From: Chlamydiota bacterium
GTDB lineage: Bacteria; Chlamydiota; Chlamydiia; Chlamydiales; Parachlamydiaceae
Direction: 5' to 3'
DNA: 64,000 bases
Assembly (NCBI GenBank): GCA_013286645.1
Contig: JABDFJ010000001.1
Span: 37,202-101,201 of the forward strand
Below the pieces are notes generated by a model. The model worked only from the letters and a program-made list of their open reading frames with translations. It made no database searches and was not told where the DNA came from. Positions 19,541 to 28,922 of this stretch are shown here, in pieces; position 1 is the stretch's first letter, and every line of letters starts with the position of its first letter. The translations under genes and the position numbers were made by a program.

Positions 19541-20263
19541 AATAGCAGGATGATAGGATGGACAGGATGAAGGAGAAGGGATTCCAAACTTTTTAGTTTG
19601 TAGCTGTGTGTGCATTATTGTCCGATTTATTTTTTCAACGCAAAGGGGGCAAAGTTCGCAAAGGCGCAAAGAAAGGCATGCCTCATGCAAACAGGTCTAT
19701 AGCATAGACAAGATGGGTGCAAGGCGGCAGAGGCATCGTTGCAGCTAAGATGACATGAACCTTTAAACCAATCCCCATGATCGCTATGCCAGCGGTTGTG
19801 AGCTGGGCGACACACACAGCAGACAGGCTCTTCACAGTTGAGTTGTGTGTGTCGCCCAGCTCACAACCGCTGGCATAGCGATCATGGGGAGGAGCTTCCA
19901 GCGGATTGCTGAGGCAATCCGCTGGAGATTTTTGCTGCCGCGATGGTGCTGCGCATCTTAGTACACTCTGAATGCCCTTGCATCTATCCTATCTATTATG
20001 CCACTGTACGATCGGCCTATCCTGTAAAAATCAGACACATTTGGCAATAACAAATTAACCACGCAATTTCTTAGTTGGAAGGTCTCATTTTAGAGTACTT
20101 TAGTCTATGCTATAGGCCTGTTTGCATGAGGCATGCCTTTCTTTGCGCCTTTGCGAACTTTGCCCTCCTTTGCGTTGAAAAAATAAATCGGACGATAATG
20201 CACGCACGACAGCCCGTTATTAAGTTCGGGATCTCATCCTGCCTATCCTATTATCCTGCTATT
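19541..20263. repeat. Nested inverted-repeat region (~720 bp) between convergent genes
   Basis: Outer arms AATAGCAGGATGATAGGATGGACAGGATGA (19541-19570) vs 20234-20263; ~100-bp arms 19606-19709 vs 20103-20207; perfect 47-bp arms 19772-19818 vs 19844-19890; 12-bp hairpin 19898-19925. Confidence 0.85.
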
Positions 20264-21241
20264 CAGATTTGGGCTTTGTTCTGGTGGAGCTGTGCGGTTG
20301 TTTTTGAGGTGGTGCCAGCGCTGCTCATTTGATTTGATATGCAGCACTTTGTGCTTCGAGAGCATGACTTTTCCAGGCGCGCCTTTGATGCGCTTTAAGA
20401 ATTTGACTTGTGTCAGGCAAATTTCACCCTCGTCTTTATCTTTCATTTTACTATAGCGGATAGCCAGTTCAGCAGCCTCTTGAATTGTTTCTGGATCAGG
20501 TTCTGTACCTTTAGCACAGCGGATGACAACATGTGAGCCTGGGTAATTGTGTGCATGCAGCCACCAGTCTGACCCATTTGCACATTGGAATGTGAGCCGG
20601 TCATTATCTTTAGCACTCTTGCCTACCCATATGGGTACTCCCGTAGATGAGAAGAACTGGTGGTAGGGCTTAGGAGGCTCTGTCTGTTTGCGATGTGGAA
20701 GGGTTTTATCTTTATGCCAATCGTAACCATGCCGTTGGCAGAACTGTTCTAGATCTTGCATGGTGGCAATATCGGCCACGACGAGCAAATGATGCTCACA
20801 TTGGTCGATATTGTTTTGGGCTAACGCTACCTGCCGAGCCGCATGTTCGATGCCACGATGCATCTTTTTCGCTTGCTTAAAGCGTTTGGCTATCTGGGTT
20901 TGGATATCGAGGAGTGGATCGAGAGGAATAGCGCGCTCTTGTCCTTCTTGCTCCCAATCGGCGATGGTGATTTCAGCCATCCCTCTATGGATGCGATATT
21001 GGTTGGCTTGCAGGAGGAGGCCTTCATGATGTACGGCAGCCCATTGCAAATAATTGTGATAGATGGATTGTAACTCTGTTAGCCTGCGGAGAGATCTTTT
21101 GAGCAGTCTTTTAAGTCCGGTAATGACGAGGCGCTTCTTTTGCTGAAAGGCAGCGTCAGCAACTAGCTGGGAATTGACATCAATGGGGGGAAGCTCGTTG
21201 AAGGTCATAGCTAAGCTCATCTCTTTGTAGCCCGTAGCCAA
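20243..21241 (-). CDS. NFACT-R domain protein (RqcH/Rqc2-related C-terminal part)
   Basis: YHQFFSSTGVPIWVGKSAKDNDRLTFQCANGSDWWLHAHNYPGSHVVIR NFACT RNA-binding domain preceded by coiled-coil; only 332 aa. Confidence 0.85.
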   Translation of the reverse strand: MATGYKEMSLAMTFNELPPIDVNSQLVADAAFQQKKRLVITGLKRLLKRSLRRLTELQSIYHNYLQWAAVHHEGLLLQANQYRIHRGMAEITIADWEQEGQERAIPLDPLLDIQTQIAKRFKQAKKMHRGIEHAARQVALAQNNIDQCEHHLLVVADIATMQDLEQFCQRHGYDWHKDKTLPHRKQTEPPKPYHQFFSSTGVPIWVGKSAKDNDRLTFQCANGSDWWLHAHNYPGSHVVIRCAKGTEPDPETIQEAAELAIRYSKMKDKDEGEICLTQVKFLKRIKGAPGKVMLSKHKVLHIKSNEQRWHHLKNNRTAPPEQSPNLNSRIIG

Positions 21242-21443
21242 GGCTTGCGAGCGCAGCGAAGACCGCCGCAGCTACGGGAATGTTAAGTGGGATGTTCAAC
21301 CCTGTAGGGGTTCTTCACTTTCAATCTCGTGAGATAAAGAGATGAACCCCTACAGGGTTGATGCTATAATTGATTGTCTCGTAGCTGCGGCGGTCTTCGG
21401 TGCGCTCGCAAGCCTCTTAGCTACGGGCTACAAAGAGATGAGC
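21215..21443. repeat. Nested inverted-repeat element
   Basis: Outer arms GCTCATCTCTTTGTAGCCCGTAGC...CCGCCGCAGCTACGGG (21215-21278) vs 21380-21443; inner CAACCCTGTAGGGGTTC vs GAACCCCTACAGGGTTG. Confidence 0.85.
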
Positions 21444-21467
21444 GTCGCCATTAGCTTATCTTATGTC

Positions 21468-22667
21468 TTATGAATGCAGCGCGAAGGCGTCCTGTTTGAG
21501 TGCTTCCAATAAGGCATGCGTGCGATCGGTCTTTTCCCAGGTGAAGTCCTTATCGCTTCTACCAAAGTGCCCACCTGCGGCCGTCTTTCTATAGATCGGA
21601 CGTTTGAGATCGAGCATTTCAATGATGCCTTTAGGGGAGAGGTTGAACACTTGTGGGACAATATGGCTTAAGACATCATCTTTAATTGTGCCGGTACCGA
21701 AAGTATCCACTTTGATGGAGATTGGGAAAGGCACGCCGATGGCATAAGAAACCTGTACTTCACAGCGTTTAGCCAATTTGGCAGCCACGATATTTTTAGC
21801 CACATAGCGCGCTGCATAGGCTGCTGAGCGATCTACCTTTGAAGGGTCTTTCCCTGAAAAGGCTCCGCCACCATGTCGTCCCATGCCACCATAGGTGTCG
21901 ACAATAATTTTTCTGCCTGTCAGTCCGCAATCCCCTACAGGACCCCCAATGACGAAACGTCCAGTGGGGTTGATGTAGAATAAAGTATTTTCGTCGATGA
22001 AGTGAGGAGGTACAATTTTGCGTACCATGGCCTTCATATCGCGGCAGATGGTATCGTGATCGACATCTGGAGAATGTTGCGTAGAGATTACCACTGTATG
22101 CAGACGTTGCGGCACATGATGTTGGTTGTATTCGATTGTTACTTGTGATTTTGCATCGGGACGTAAGTAGGGAAGCTCATTAGCATGACGAATGCGGCGA
22201 AGCTCATGGATGATGCGGTGTGCAAGCATGATAGGCATAGGCATCAACTCTGGTGTTTCATCACAGGCATAGCCAAACATGAGGCCTTGATCGCCAGCGC
22301 CTTGCTCCGTATATAGCCCTTGTCCTTCATTGACACCTTGTGCAATATCGGCGGATTGTTTGTTGATAGAAACTAAGATGCCGCATGAGCGATAGTCGAA
22401 ACCTAAATCGCTATCATCGTAGCCGATGTCTTTGATCGTTTGGCGGGCGATTTCTTGGTAGTTGAGTTGAGCGTTGGTGGTGATTTCCCCTCCGATGATG
22501 ACAAGTCCGCCACACACCATTGTTTCGCAGGCGACTTTTGAAGCGGAGTCTTCTTTCAAGCAGGCGTCGAGGATGGCATCTGAAATTTGATCGGCAATTT
22601 TATCTGGGTGTCCTTCTGCCACGGATTCTGAAGTGAAAAGAAAATTACTCATAAGGGTATCTCTCAA
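21468..22667 (-). CDS. metK: S-adenosylmethionine synthetase
   Basis: [66 protein letters not shown]. Confidence 0.98.
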   Translation of the reverse strand: MRDTLMSNFLFTSESVAEGHPDKIADQISDAILDACLKEDSASKVACETMVCGGLVIIGGEITTNAQLNYQEIARQTIKDIGYDDSDLGFDYRSCGILVSINKQSADIAQGVNEGQGLYTEQGAGDQGLMFGYACDETPELMPMPIMLAHRIIHELRRIRHANELPYLRPDAKSQVTIEYNQHHVPQRLHTVVISTQHSPDVDHDTICRDMKAMVRKIVPPHFIDENTLFYINPTGRFVIGGPVGDCGLTGRKIIVDTYGGMGRHGGGAFSGKDPSKVDRSAAYAARYVAKNIVAAKLAKRCEVQVSYAIGVPFPISIKVDTFGTGTIKDDVLSHIVPQVFNLSPKGIIEMLDLKRPIYRKTAAGGHFGRSDKDFTWEKTDRTHALLEALKQDAFALHS

Positions 22668-22751
22668 TTAATAATTTAAGAGGATAATAATAGTTTCAAC
22701 AAAATTGTAAGTCAATATAATCCTGCATATGTTCACGGGGTGTACAGTTTT

Positions 22752-22783
22752 CGTGCCCGCGTGCGTGCCCGTGCCGGTGCCCG
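22752..22783. repeat. GC-rich GTGCCC-type short repeat (inverted relative to 23511-23538)
   Basis: CGTGCCCGCGTGCGTGCCCGTGCCGGTGCCCGA; partner TCGGGCGCGGGCACGGGCGCGGGCACGG. Confidence 0.6.
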
Positions 22784-22963
22784 AATTAATCTCACGCTAT
22801 CTTTAGAACTGAAAATCTTTCAACCTTGCCAATCATGTTTTTCTTTTTTTATAAGTACATGTTTTAGCCAGATAATTGTGCTATTTATTTTCTGTTTTAT
22901 GCTAACGATTTCTTTAAGTTGACGCCATTGCCTGAACATGTACATAATCCTTCTTAATAGGAG

Positions 22964-23449
22964 GTGATGATGCACAAAGTTTTACTTTTTGGCTTAATGA
23001 TTGTGTCTCCTCTATGCGTAGTGGCCGAAGTCCCACCGGCTCCATTGTCATTTCATGAGCTTGGGAGTGTGGCCTCGGATGCTCTTGATCAGCAGGTTGT
23101 GCAGATCCGCGGCTTTCTTTACACAGCTGATGATGGGCAGCAAATTTTGGCTGCCGAACCCAATTTGAAGAGTTGCTGTGTGGCCAGCGAAGCCAAGATT
23201 GGTCAGCAGATCGTGGTGCTGGGAGAGTTACCTAGCCACCAAAGGCAGGCAGTTTTTGTGCAGGGACGATTAATTGTGGAGCGCTCTATGACTCCTAATG
23301 GGGCCGCGAAAACACGTTTTCGTTTAGAAAATGCCTCGATCGTCCCAGCAGAAGAGCATGCAGGTGGCAAGCTGGCATTGGGGTTGACGCTGTTAGCGCT
23401 TATAGGTGTTGGTGGTTATCTATTGCGCTACAGAGGCAATTTCCGCTAA
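22964..23449 (+). CDS. Hypothetical exported/membrane-anchored protein
   Basis: RBS AGGAGG upstream, signal peptide, C-terminal TM LALGLTLLALIGVGGYLL. Confidence 0.65.
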   Translation: MMMHKVLLFGLMIVSPLCVVAEVPPAPLSFHELGSVASDALDQQVVQIRGFLYTADDGQQILAAEPNLKSCCVASEAKIGQQIVVLGELPSHQRQAVFVQGRLIVERSMTPNGAAKTRFRLENASIVPAEEHAGGKLALGLTLLALIGVGGYLLRYRGNFR

Positions 23450-23543
23450 AAAACTTCACTCTCTGAAAGCAATCACTTTATCAGCATTTTTTTCGTAAAG
23501 TCCCATATTTTCGGGCGCGGGCACGGGCGCGGGCACGGCTTTT

Positions 23544-24371
23544 CTAGCGGGAATTGCTGGTCGCAGGCTGCAACGTCGATAGTTCTACTTTATCTATCGG
23601 GAGGCCAAGGAATGATTTCCCTAGAGATTGGAATTTATGTGGATCATCGGAGACAAAGTAATGGTGGGGTTCTTGGTTGCATGTTGATCTGTCGAGATTG
23701 GATCCATGCAGGAGTTTGGCCACTTGCTCAGCACAAGCTGCTGCAGAGTCTATGATGGTGATCTGTTCGCCAACTTCCTGTCTAATCAGTTCTTTGAGTA
23801 GAGGGTAATGCGTGCATCCTAGAATGAGCGTATCAATGTGTTGGGATTCGAGAGGTTTGAGGTATTCTTGCACGATCAAACGTGCTGCTGGATGGTGTGT
23901 AAAATGTTCTTCAACTAGCGGTACGAACAAAGGACAGGCGATGGGAAGGATGTAGGCATGAGGATCGCGTTCTATAATAGCCTTTTGATAAGCTTGTGAG
24001 TGTATTGTCCCTTTGGTGCCCAAAACAGCGACGCGTCCATTTTTGGAAGTTTCGATGGCGCGTTGCGCACCCGGATCGATAGCTCCTACGATAGGTAGAG
24101 AGTAGGTTTGTTGTAGACTATCCAGAGCATGCGCTGTAGCGGTACTGCAAGCGATAATCAACATTTTAATATTTTTTTCGAGTAGAAAGTTAGCGTTTTC
24201 TAGCGAATAGCGGATGATGGTTGCTGGACTTTTATCGCCGTAGGGTAGACGGGCGGTATCGCCAAAGTACACGATATGCTCGTTTGGCAGCAAACGAAGG
24301 AGTTGTTGCATCACTGTTAAGCCGCCAAGACCGGAATCGAACATACCTATGGAGGCGCTAGCTGTATGCAT
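23544..24371 (-). CDS. murI: Glutamate racemase
   Basis: IGMFDSGLGGLTVMQQL, YFGDTARLPYGDKS, ACSTATA, LILGCTHYPLL. Confidence 0.97.
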   Translation of the reverse strand: MHTASASIGMFDSGLGGLTVMQQLLRLLPNEHIVYFGDTARLPYGDKSPATIIRYSLENANFLLEKNIKMLIIACSTATAHALDSLQQTYSLPIVGAIDPGAQRAIETSKNGRVAVLGTKGTIHSQAYQKAIIERDPHAYILPIACPLFVPLVEEHFTHHPAARLIVQEYLKPLESQHIDTLILGCTHYPLLKELIRQEVGEQITIIDSAAACAEQVAKLLHGSNLDRSTCNQEPHHYFVSDDPHKFQSLGKSFLGLPIDKVELSTLQPATSNSR

Positions 24372-25144
24372 TATTTTTCGGGTAGTTGCAGTATCTTGCC
24401 AACGACGATGCGATCGTTCGTCAGACCATTAAGTTCTTTAAGGGCTTGCACGGTAGTATTGTTATTGCGAGCGATTTTCTCTAGGCTATCGCCTGGTTTG
24501 ATGCGGTAAGCGCGGTCGCTATTGATAGAAGTGTTGGCTGAGGGGGATGTGATGTTGTTACTGCTGCTCGCTGTGGGTGTAGTGACAATATTTTTTGAGG
24601 GGGCTGGTTCGTTGGGTTGTAAGGCATCCATGATGGAGCGCATAGCAGCTTGCAGATGTTCGATATTTTGATTTTGCAGGTCGACAATTTTTTCGAGTTC
24701 AGCGATTTTCTGTTTGTATTGTGCTAAAGAGGATGTTGTCTCGTTGGCATGTGCTTTGAAAAGGCGTAGGTCTGCGACGAGGCCTTTGGTAGCTGTTTCT
24801 AGGTTAGATATTTTATCTTCGATATTTTCCGTGCTTCCTTTGAGCTGTTCTTTATGGGCTTTGCTTGTATCGCTAATTTGATCGCGCACACCTTCGATGA
24901 TGGCATCTAAGTTGTTGAGCTTTTCATCGAACATGCGAATTTCGGATTCGTGATTGCGCATTTCGTGGCGTATGCTTTCGAGGGAAGTGCGCACTTCATT
25001 GATGGCTTGGGTATTTTCTTGGAGGTAGTAATTATTGTTGTTGCTATTGCGTGCAGGAGCGCTGTGGGCAGTCGTGTGGACAAAAACTGTAATGAAAGCA
25101 AGTAAGGCGGTCCTTACTTGCTTTTTGGTGCAAATGGAAAACAT
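24371..25144 (-). CDS. LysM-domain coiled-coil periplasmic protein (CT601-position)
   Basis: C-terminal LysM YRIKPGDSLEKIARNNNTTVQALKELNGLTNDRIVVGKILQLP; adjacent to pal. Confidence 0.85.
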   Translation of the reverse strand: MFSICTKKQVRTALLAFITVFVHTTAHSAPARNSNNNNYYLQENTQAINEVRTSLESIRHEMRNHESEIRMFDEKLNNLDAIIEGVRDQISDTSKAHKEQLKGSTENIEDKISNLETATKGLVADLRLFKAHANETTSSLAQYKQKIAELEKIVDLQNQNIEHLQAAMRSIMDALQPNEPAPSKNIVTTPTASSSNNITSPSANTSINSDRAYRIKPGDSLEKIARNNNTTVQALKELNGLTNDRIVVGKILQLPEK

Positions 25145-25169
25145 CGTATTAAACTACCCTGCTTGGCTC

Positions 25170-25910
25170 TTAATAGCGTTGATAGACTTTAAATTCCGCA
25201 CGGCGGTTTTGGGCCCAAGAATCTTCGTTGTGATCGTAGAATAAGGGTTGCTCTTTGCCATACGAGATGGTGAAGATGTTATCTGGGCTAACCCCTTCTT
25301 GGATCAATTGATTGCGCACGGCATTGCTGCGGCGAGAGCCAAGGGCTAGGTTGTAGGCTTCGGGCCCTCTTTCATCACAGTGGCCAGCAATGAAGACGCA
25401 AACGCCTGGGTTGCTGCGCATGTAGCTTGCAACGGAATGTAACGTATTTACATTGTCCTGTCCTTTAACCAAGTTGCTGTTGTATTCGAAGGTGATGTTG
25501 CGGAACACTGCAGACCATGCAGGGTTGGTGCTAGGATCTTGGAAGGCATTGATGCCAGGGATGGAACTTCCTGGGTCGCCAGGGGTTTCACGAGGCTGTT
25601 GGCTCACGTAATCGGCCATGGCCACTTGATCGTCATAGCTTTGATCGCTCAAAGGTACGAATTCACTACCCATTGAAGGGGCGTTGTAGCTGTTTGCGTA
25701 GTATGCATCTTCGGCGGGCATGAAGTCGGAGGGGTACTGTACGGCACGTGAGTCGCCATGTTTGCCGCCCATGGTGCGCAAACCTCGTGACATGTGTCTG
25801 CCGGCGGATTTACTATCCTCCCACACTTCATCAGAGCCGCGTTGACAGGATGTTATCGATAGCCCTAAACAGGCAATGCAAATCATCAGAAATAATTGTT
25901 TTGTTCCCAT
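25170..25910 (-). CDS. pal: Peptidoglycan-associated lipoprotein Pal (OmpA-like)
   Basis: FIAGHCDERGPEAYNLALGSRRSNAVRNQLIQEGVSPDNIFTISYGKEQP; lipobox-like LSITSC. Confidence 0.93.
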   Translation of the reverse strand: MGTKQLFLMICIACLGLSITSCQRGSDEVWEDSKSAGRHMSRGLRTMGGKHGDSRAVQYPSDFMPAEDAYYANSYNAPSMGSEFVPLSDQSYDDQVAMADYVSQQPRETPGDPGSSIPGINAFQDPSTNPAWSAVFRNITFEYNSNLVKGQDNVNTLHSVASYMRSNPGVCVFIAGHCDERGPEAYNLALGSRRSNAVRNQLIQEGVSPDNIFTISYGKEQPLFYDHNEDSWAQNRRAEFKVYQRY

Positions 25911-26132
25911 AAGAATGCCCCCTCGCTGTAACTTAAATATGGCTGGTTTAGCCAGAAAAATATATGAGGACTGGATATTAGCATAACATTATCTATGGGA
26001 AAAGAGAAAATTGCGCAAAACAACAAGATAAACAAAATCTTTTTTTAAGACTTCTTAATTTAAACTTCACAATTATCGTGCATGATTGATCTCTGCTTAA
26101 TGAGTCAGGTGATTAATCGTAAATATATTTTA

Positions 26133-26251
26133 TAAACAGAGACACAGTGTTCACAGAGAAGAATTTTAATCAACCAGCGTCTCAATTTTATTGGGAAAAT
26201 AGATCTTCAATCTCATAGAACCCCTCCGTGAACTCTGTGTCTCTGTGTTTC
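26133..26251. repeat. Imperfect inverted repeat (ACAGAGACACAG...CTGTGTCTCTGTGTTT)
   Basis: AAACAGAGACACAGTGTTCACAGAG vs CTCCGTGAACTCTGTGTCTCTGTGTTT; related text CTCTCTGTGCCTCTGTGTTTT near 13564. Confidence 0.6.
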
Positions 26252-26360
26252 AATAAGTTGTTTTATTGAGACATCTGGAGTGTCTTATATTAGTAATTGT
26301 TGTTTTTGTGTCAAAGCGGTATAATAGTTTAGTTTAAGTTTTAAAAAGGCTTTTTGTTTT

Positions 26361-28157
26361 ATGGTTTCTAACCTTTCTTTTTTTACGCAATTTTGGACAA
26401 CTCCCGTACTTTCCGCGCAAGAGATGAGGGTGCAGTCGGCGCTAGCGGCGTGTCAGTATGGAAATATGGTCCAACTTCAAGCCAATATCAACGATAATGA
26501 AGGCGACTGGCTTAATCAACCGGTAAATGGGCAATTGCTCTTGCATGTAGCTGTTAAAAATGGACATATGGAGCTGGTGAAGTGCCTACTCGACATGGGC
26601 GCTAAGCCGGATATTAGAGACAGTCATGGTTTATCGGCGATAGATTATGCTACTTTAACGCCGATGGGAGAAAAAATTCTTCCCGCATTGCTGGCGTTGC
26701 TCATTGGGCGTAATATTGAAGAATTATCGAAAACGGTGTTGTCCGATCCAAGTAAAAGGGGGGACATCGAGCAGAGTCAAAAGCAAATTTATACTACCTG
26801 CGCTAAATTTTTGCCGGCAGTACGCGATATCTTGACGCAGTTAATTGGCGATGGTTCGCAGCGCATGTGCATCCCACCTGAAGATCTTAAAACCCCTATT
26901 GATGAAGAAGGAAATACCATTTTGCATCTGCTTGCCGGCATGGTCAATGGGGATGTGCTGAAGTATGTGCTGCCTGATGATTTTGTGGATTTTGATGCCA
27001 TTGTCAATAAGGCAGGTCAAAGCCCCTTACACTTTGCTTGTGCTCTTGAGTCTGGCTGCATCCAATATCTTATTGGCAACAAAGCCGATTTCAACAAAGA
27101 GGATTTGGCTGGTATCTCACCACTAGCTTTGATAGGAGCTACGGCCATGCAGCGCGATCCGTTAAACGCGGGTGGACTGCAAAAAGCCATGGCGGGATTA
27201 ATCTTGGCTAAATGGGTGAGTGACTATGCATTGCAGGGCACCCAGGTGGGGAGTATCATGCGCTTCCTCACAGGTTTCATGAATTGGGGATTGGCGGCTA
27301 CAGAGGGGAGCACCTTTTTCAATCATTATGGCTTGAGAGGGCTTACTGACTACCGCAGCATAATGGTCATCGCGGCCTCTTCAGGCTATTTGGGAGAACA
27401 AGTGCAGCAGGCTGCATTGATCTTAAAAATTGGCACGATAGCACTTAGTGCCTTGCAGGGACTAAAGAAGACATGGGAGTGGAGCAGTTTCAATCCTCGG
27501 AAAGCGTTATCAAAGGCGGTCGTCCATGGCATCACTTTGGGGTATGCTGTAACAGAGGGACAGCAGCTGGCCAATCGCATTGCTAAATACTGGGATGATC
27601 AGCATAGGATAGGCAAGGCGATCCCTTGGAAGGGAAAGTTCGATGAAGCTGAGAAAGAAGCGGCTAAGTGTGAGAGCTTGAGTGGACCAGAAGGCTGTGG
27701 CTCTGCCAATGAGTTGCAAAGCGCCTGTGCTGAGTTGATTAAAGATTGTAAGACTAAATGGACATTGCATGCGCAGGCTTATAATGACAAAATAAAACTA
27801 ATTTTCGATAAGCCGCATCATACCCCTTCATTTTTAGATCAATGCTTTCCTCAAGCTGCTGAGCAGCGCGAAATAAGTCGCGCTAAGGAGATTCTTGGGC
27901 CACAGGGTGGTTTCAATCAAACTCAATTTGATTTGAATCCTGAAAACTATTTAAATCGCGTATTTCGTCCGATTGCATTGCGCAATCACCCCGATAAATG
28001 TCACACAGATATGTGCCAGCAGACATTTGAAGCCGCCAAGGCTGCCAAGGAAACGTTGTTGTGGCATGAAGCTATTAAATTGAGTCCAGAGGCCTTACAA
28101 CGCATTGCACAAGATGTGCAAGATAAAATGTTGGAGCAAGAATATACAAAGGATTGA
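26361..28157 (+). CDS. Ankyrin-repeat protein with C-terminal J-domain-like segment
   Basis: ANK-like GQLLLHVAVKNGHMELVKCLLDMGAKPDIRDSHGLSAIDYA and GQSPLHFACALESGCIQYLIGNKADFNKEDLAGISPLALIG; C-terminal FRPIALRNHPDKCHTDMCQQTFEAAKAAKETL. Confidence 0.8.
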   Translation: MVSNLSFFTQFWTTPVLSAQEMRVQSALAACQYGNMVQLQANINDNEGDWLNQPVNGQLLLHVAVKNGHMELVKCLLDMGAKPDIRDSHGLSAIDYATLTPMGEKILPALLALLIGRNIEELSKTVLSDPSKRGDIEQSQKQIYTTCAKFLPAVRDILTQLIGDGSQRMCIPPEDLKTPIDEEGNTILHLLAGMVNGDVLKYVLPDDFVDFDAIVNKAGQSPLHFACALESGCIQYLIGNKADFNKEDLAGISPLALIGATAMQRDPLNAGGLQKAMAGLILAKWVSDYALQGTQVGSIMRFLTGFMNWGLAATEGSTFFNHYGLRGLTDYRSIMVIAASSGYLGEQVQQAALILKIGTIALSALQGLKKTWEWSSFNPRKALSKAVVHGITLGYAVTEGQQLANRIAKYWDDQHRIGKAIPWKGKFDEAEKEAAKCESLSGPEGCGSANELQSACAELIKDCKTKWTLHAQAYNDKIKLIFDKPHHTPSFLDQCFPQAAEQREISRAKEILGPQGGFNQTQFDLNPENYLNRVFRPIALRNHPDKCHTDMCQQTFEAAKAAKETLLWHEAIKLSPEALQRIAQDVQDKMLEQEYTKD

Positions 28158-28163
28158 TTAAGT

Positions 28164-28895
28164 ATGATGTCCCATGCGTTGATTGATATGTTGATCTTAA
28201 AAGCTCCCCACTTGGTGGAAGCACCTGCGGATCACCCTAAAGGTATTGGGGTAATTTTTGATATGGATGGGGTGTTGGTTAATAGTGAAGAAGCGCATTT
28301 TATGAGCTGGCAACAGGCATTGCGGAAATGTGGCGTGGTGGATTTTCAGGAGGATGAGTATTTTGAGTATGTGGGGCATGCCGCGGCCTACAATGCGCAA
28401 GCTTTAGCCGCTCGCTATGCGGTTGGTGCTTCTACCGCTATTCTGCATGCAAAAACTGAGCACTATAACGAATTGCATCAACGAGGTTTACCTCCAGTGG
28501 AGGGGGTTGTGGCCTTTGTGCAAGCCCTATCTACCATGAAGCAGTCGCATAGCATTAAGTTGGGCGTGGCATCGTCAGCCAAGCGGCATGATATTCTTTT
28601 TACTTTAAAGAAGATCGGTTTGAATGATGCCTTTGATGTTGTCGTTTCGGGTGCGGACGATTTAGCCAGCTACCATGATCCTGAAGGCACGAATAAGCCT
28701 AAACCTTATGTCTATCTCGAGGCAGCCAGGCAGCTAGGACTTCCCCCTGCGCGCTGCATTGCCTTTGAAGATAGCAGCATCGGAGTGGCTGCCGCCGCCG
28801 CGGCAGGTGTCTACACCTATGCTGTACCCCACAAATATACGTGTCGACACGATTTCTCCAAAGCCAACCGCGTGCTTCCTTCCTTTTTAGCCTAA
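28164..28895 (+). CDS. HAD-superfamily hydrolase (beta-phosphoglucomutase/phosphatase-like)
   Basis: GVIFDMDGVLVNSEEAHFMSW, LGVASSAKRHDILFTLKKIGL, KPKPYVYLEAARQLGLPPARCIAFEDSSIGVAAAAAAG. Confidence 0.93.
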   Translation: MMSHALIDMLILKAPHLVEAPADHPKGIGVIFDMDGVLVNSEEAHFMSWQQALRKCGVVDFQEDEYFEYVGHAAAYNAQALAARYAVGASTAILHAKTEHYNELHQRGLPPVEGVVAFVQALSTMKQSHSIKLGVASSAKRHDILFTLKKIGLNDAFDVVVSGADDLASYHDPEGTNKPKPYVYLEAARQLGLPPARCIAFEDSSIGVAAAAAAGVYTYAVPHKYTCRHDFSKANRVLPSFLA

Positions 28896-28922
28896 GCTAC
28901 AATTTTGCCTAAGCTACAATTT

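Noticed and set aside
20075-20332. 85-aa ORF and the 19627-19815 ORF sharing CYRPVCMRHAFLCAFANFA
   Set aside because: Shared peptide arises because both lie on opposite arms of the inverted repeat, not from coding selection.
22668-22740. Possible SAM riboswitch upstream of metK
   Set aside because: Short AT-rich leader without recognisable SAM-I/II/III core.
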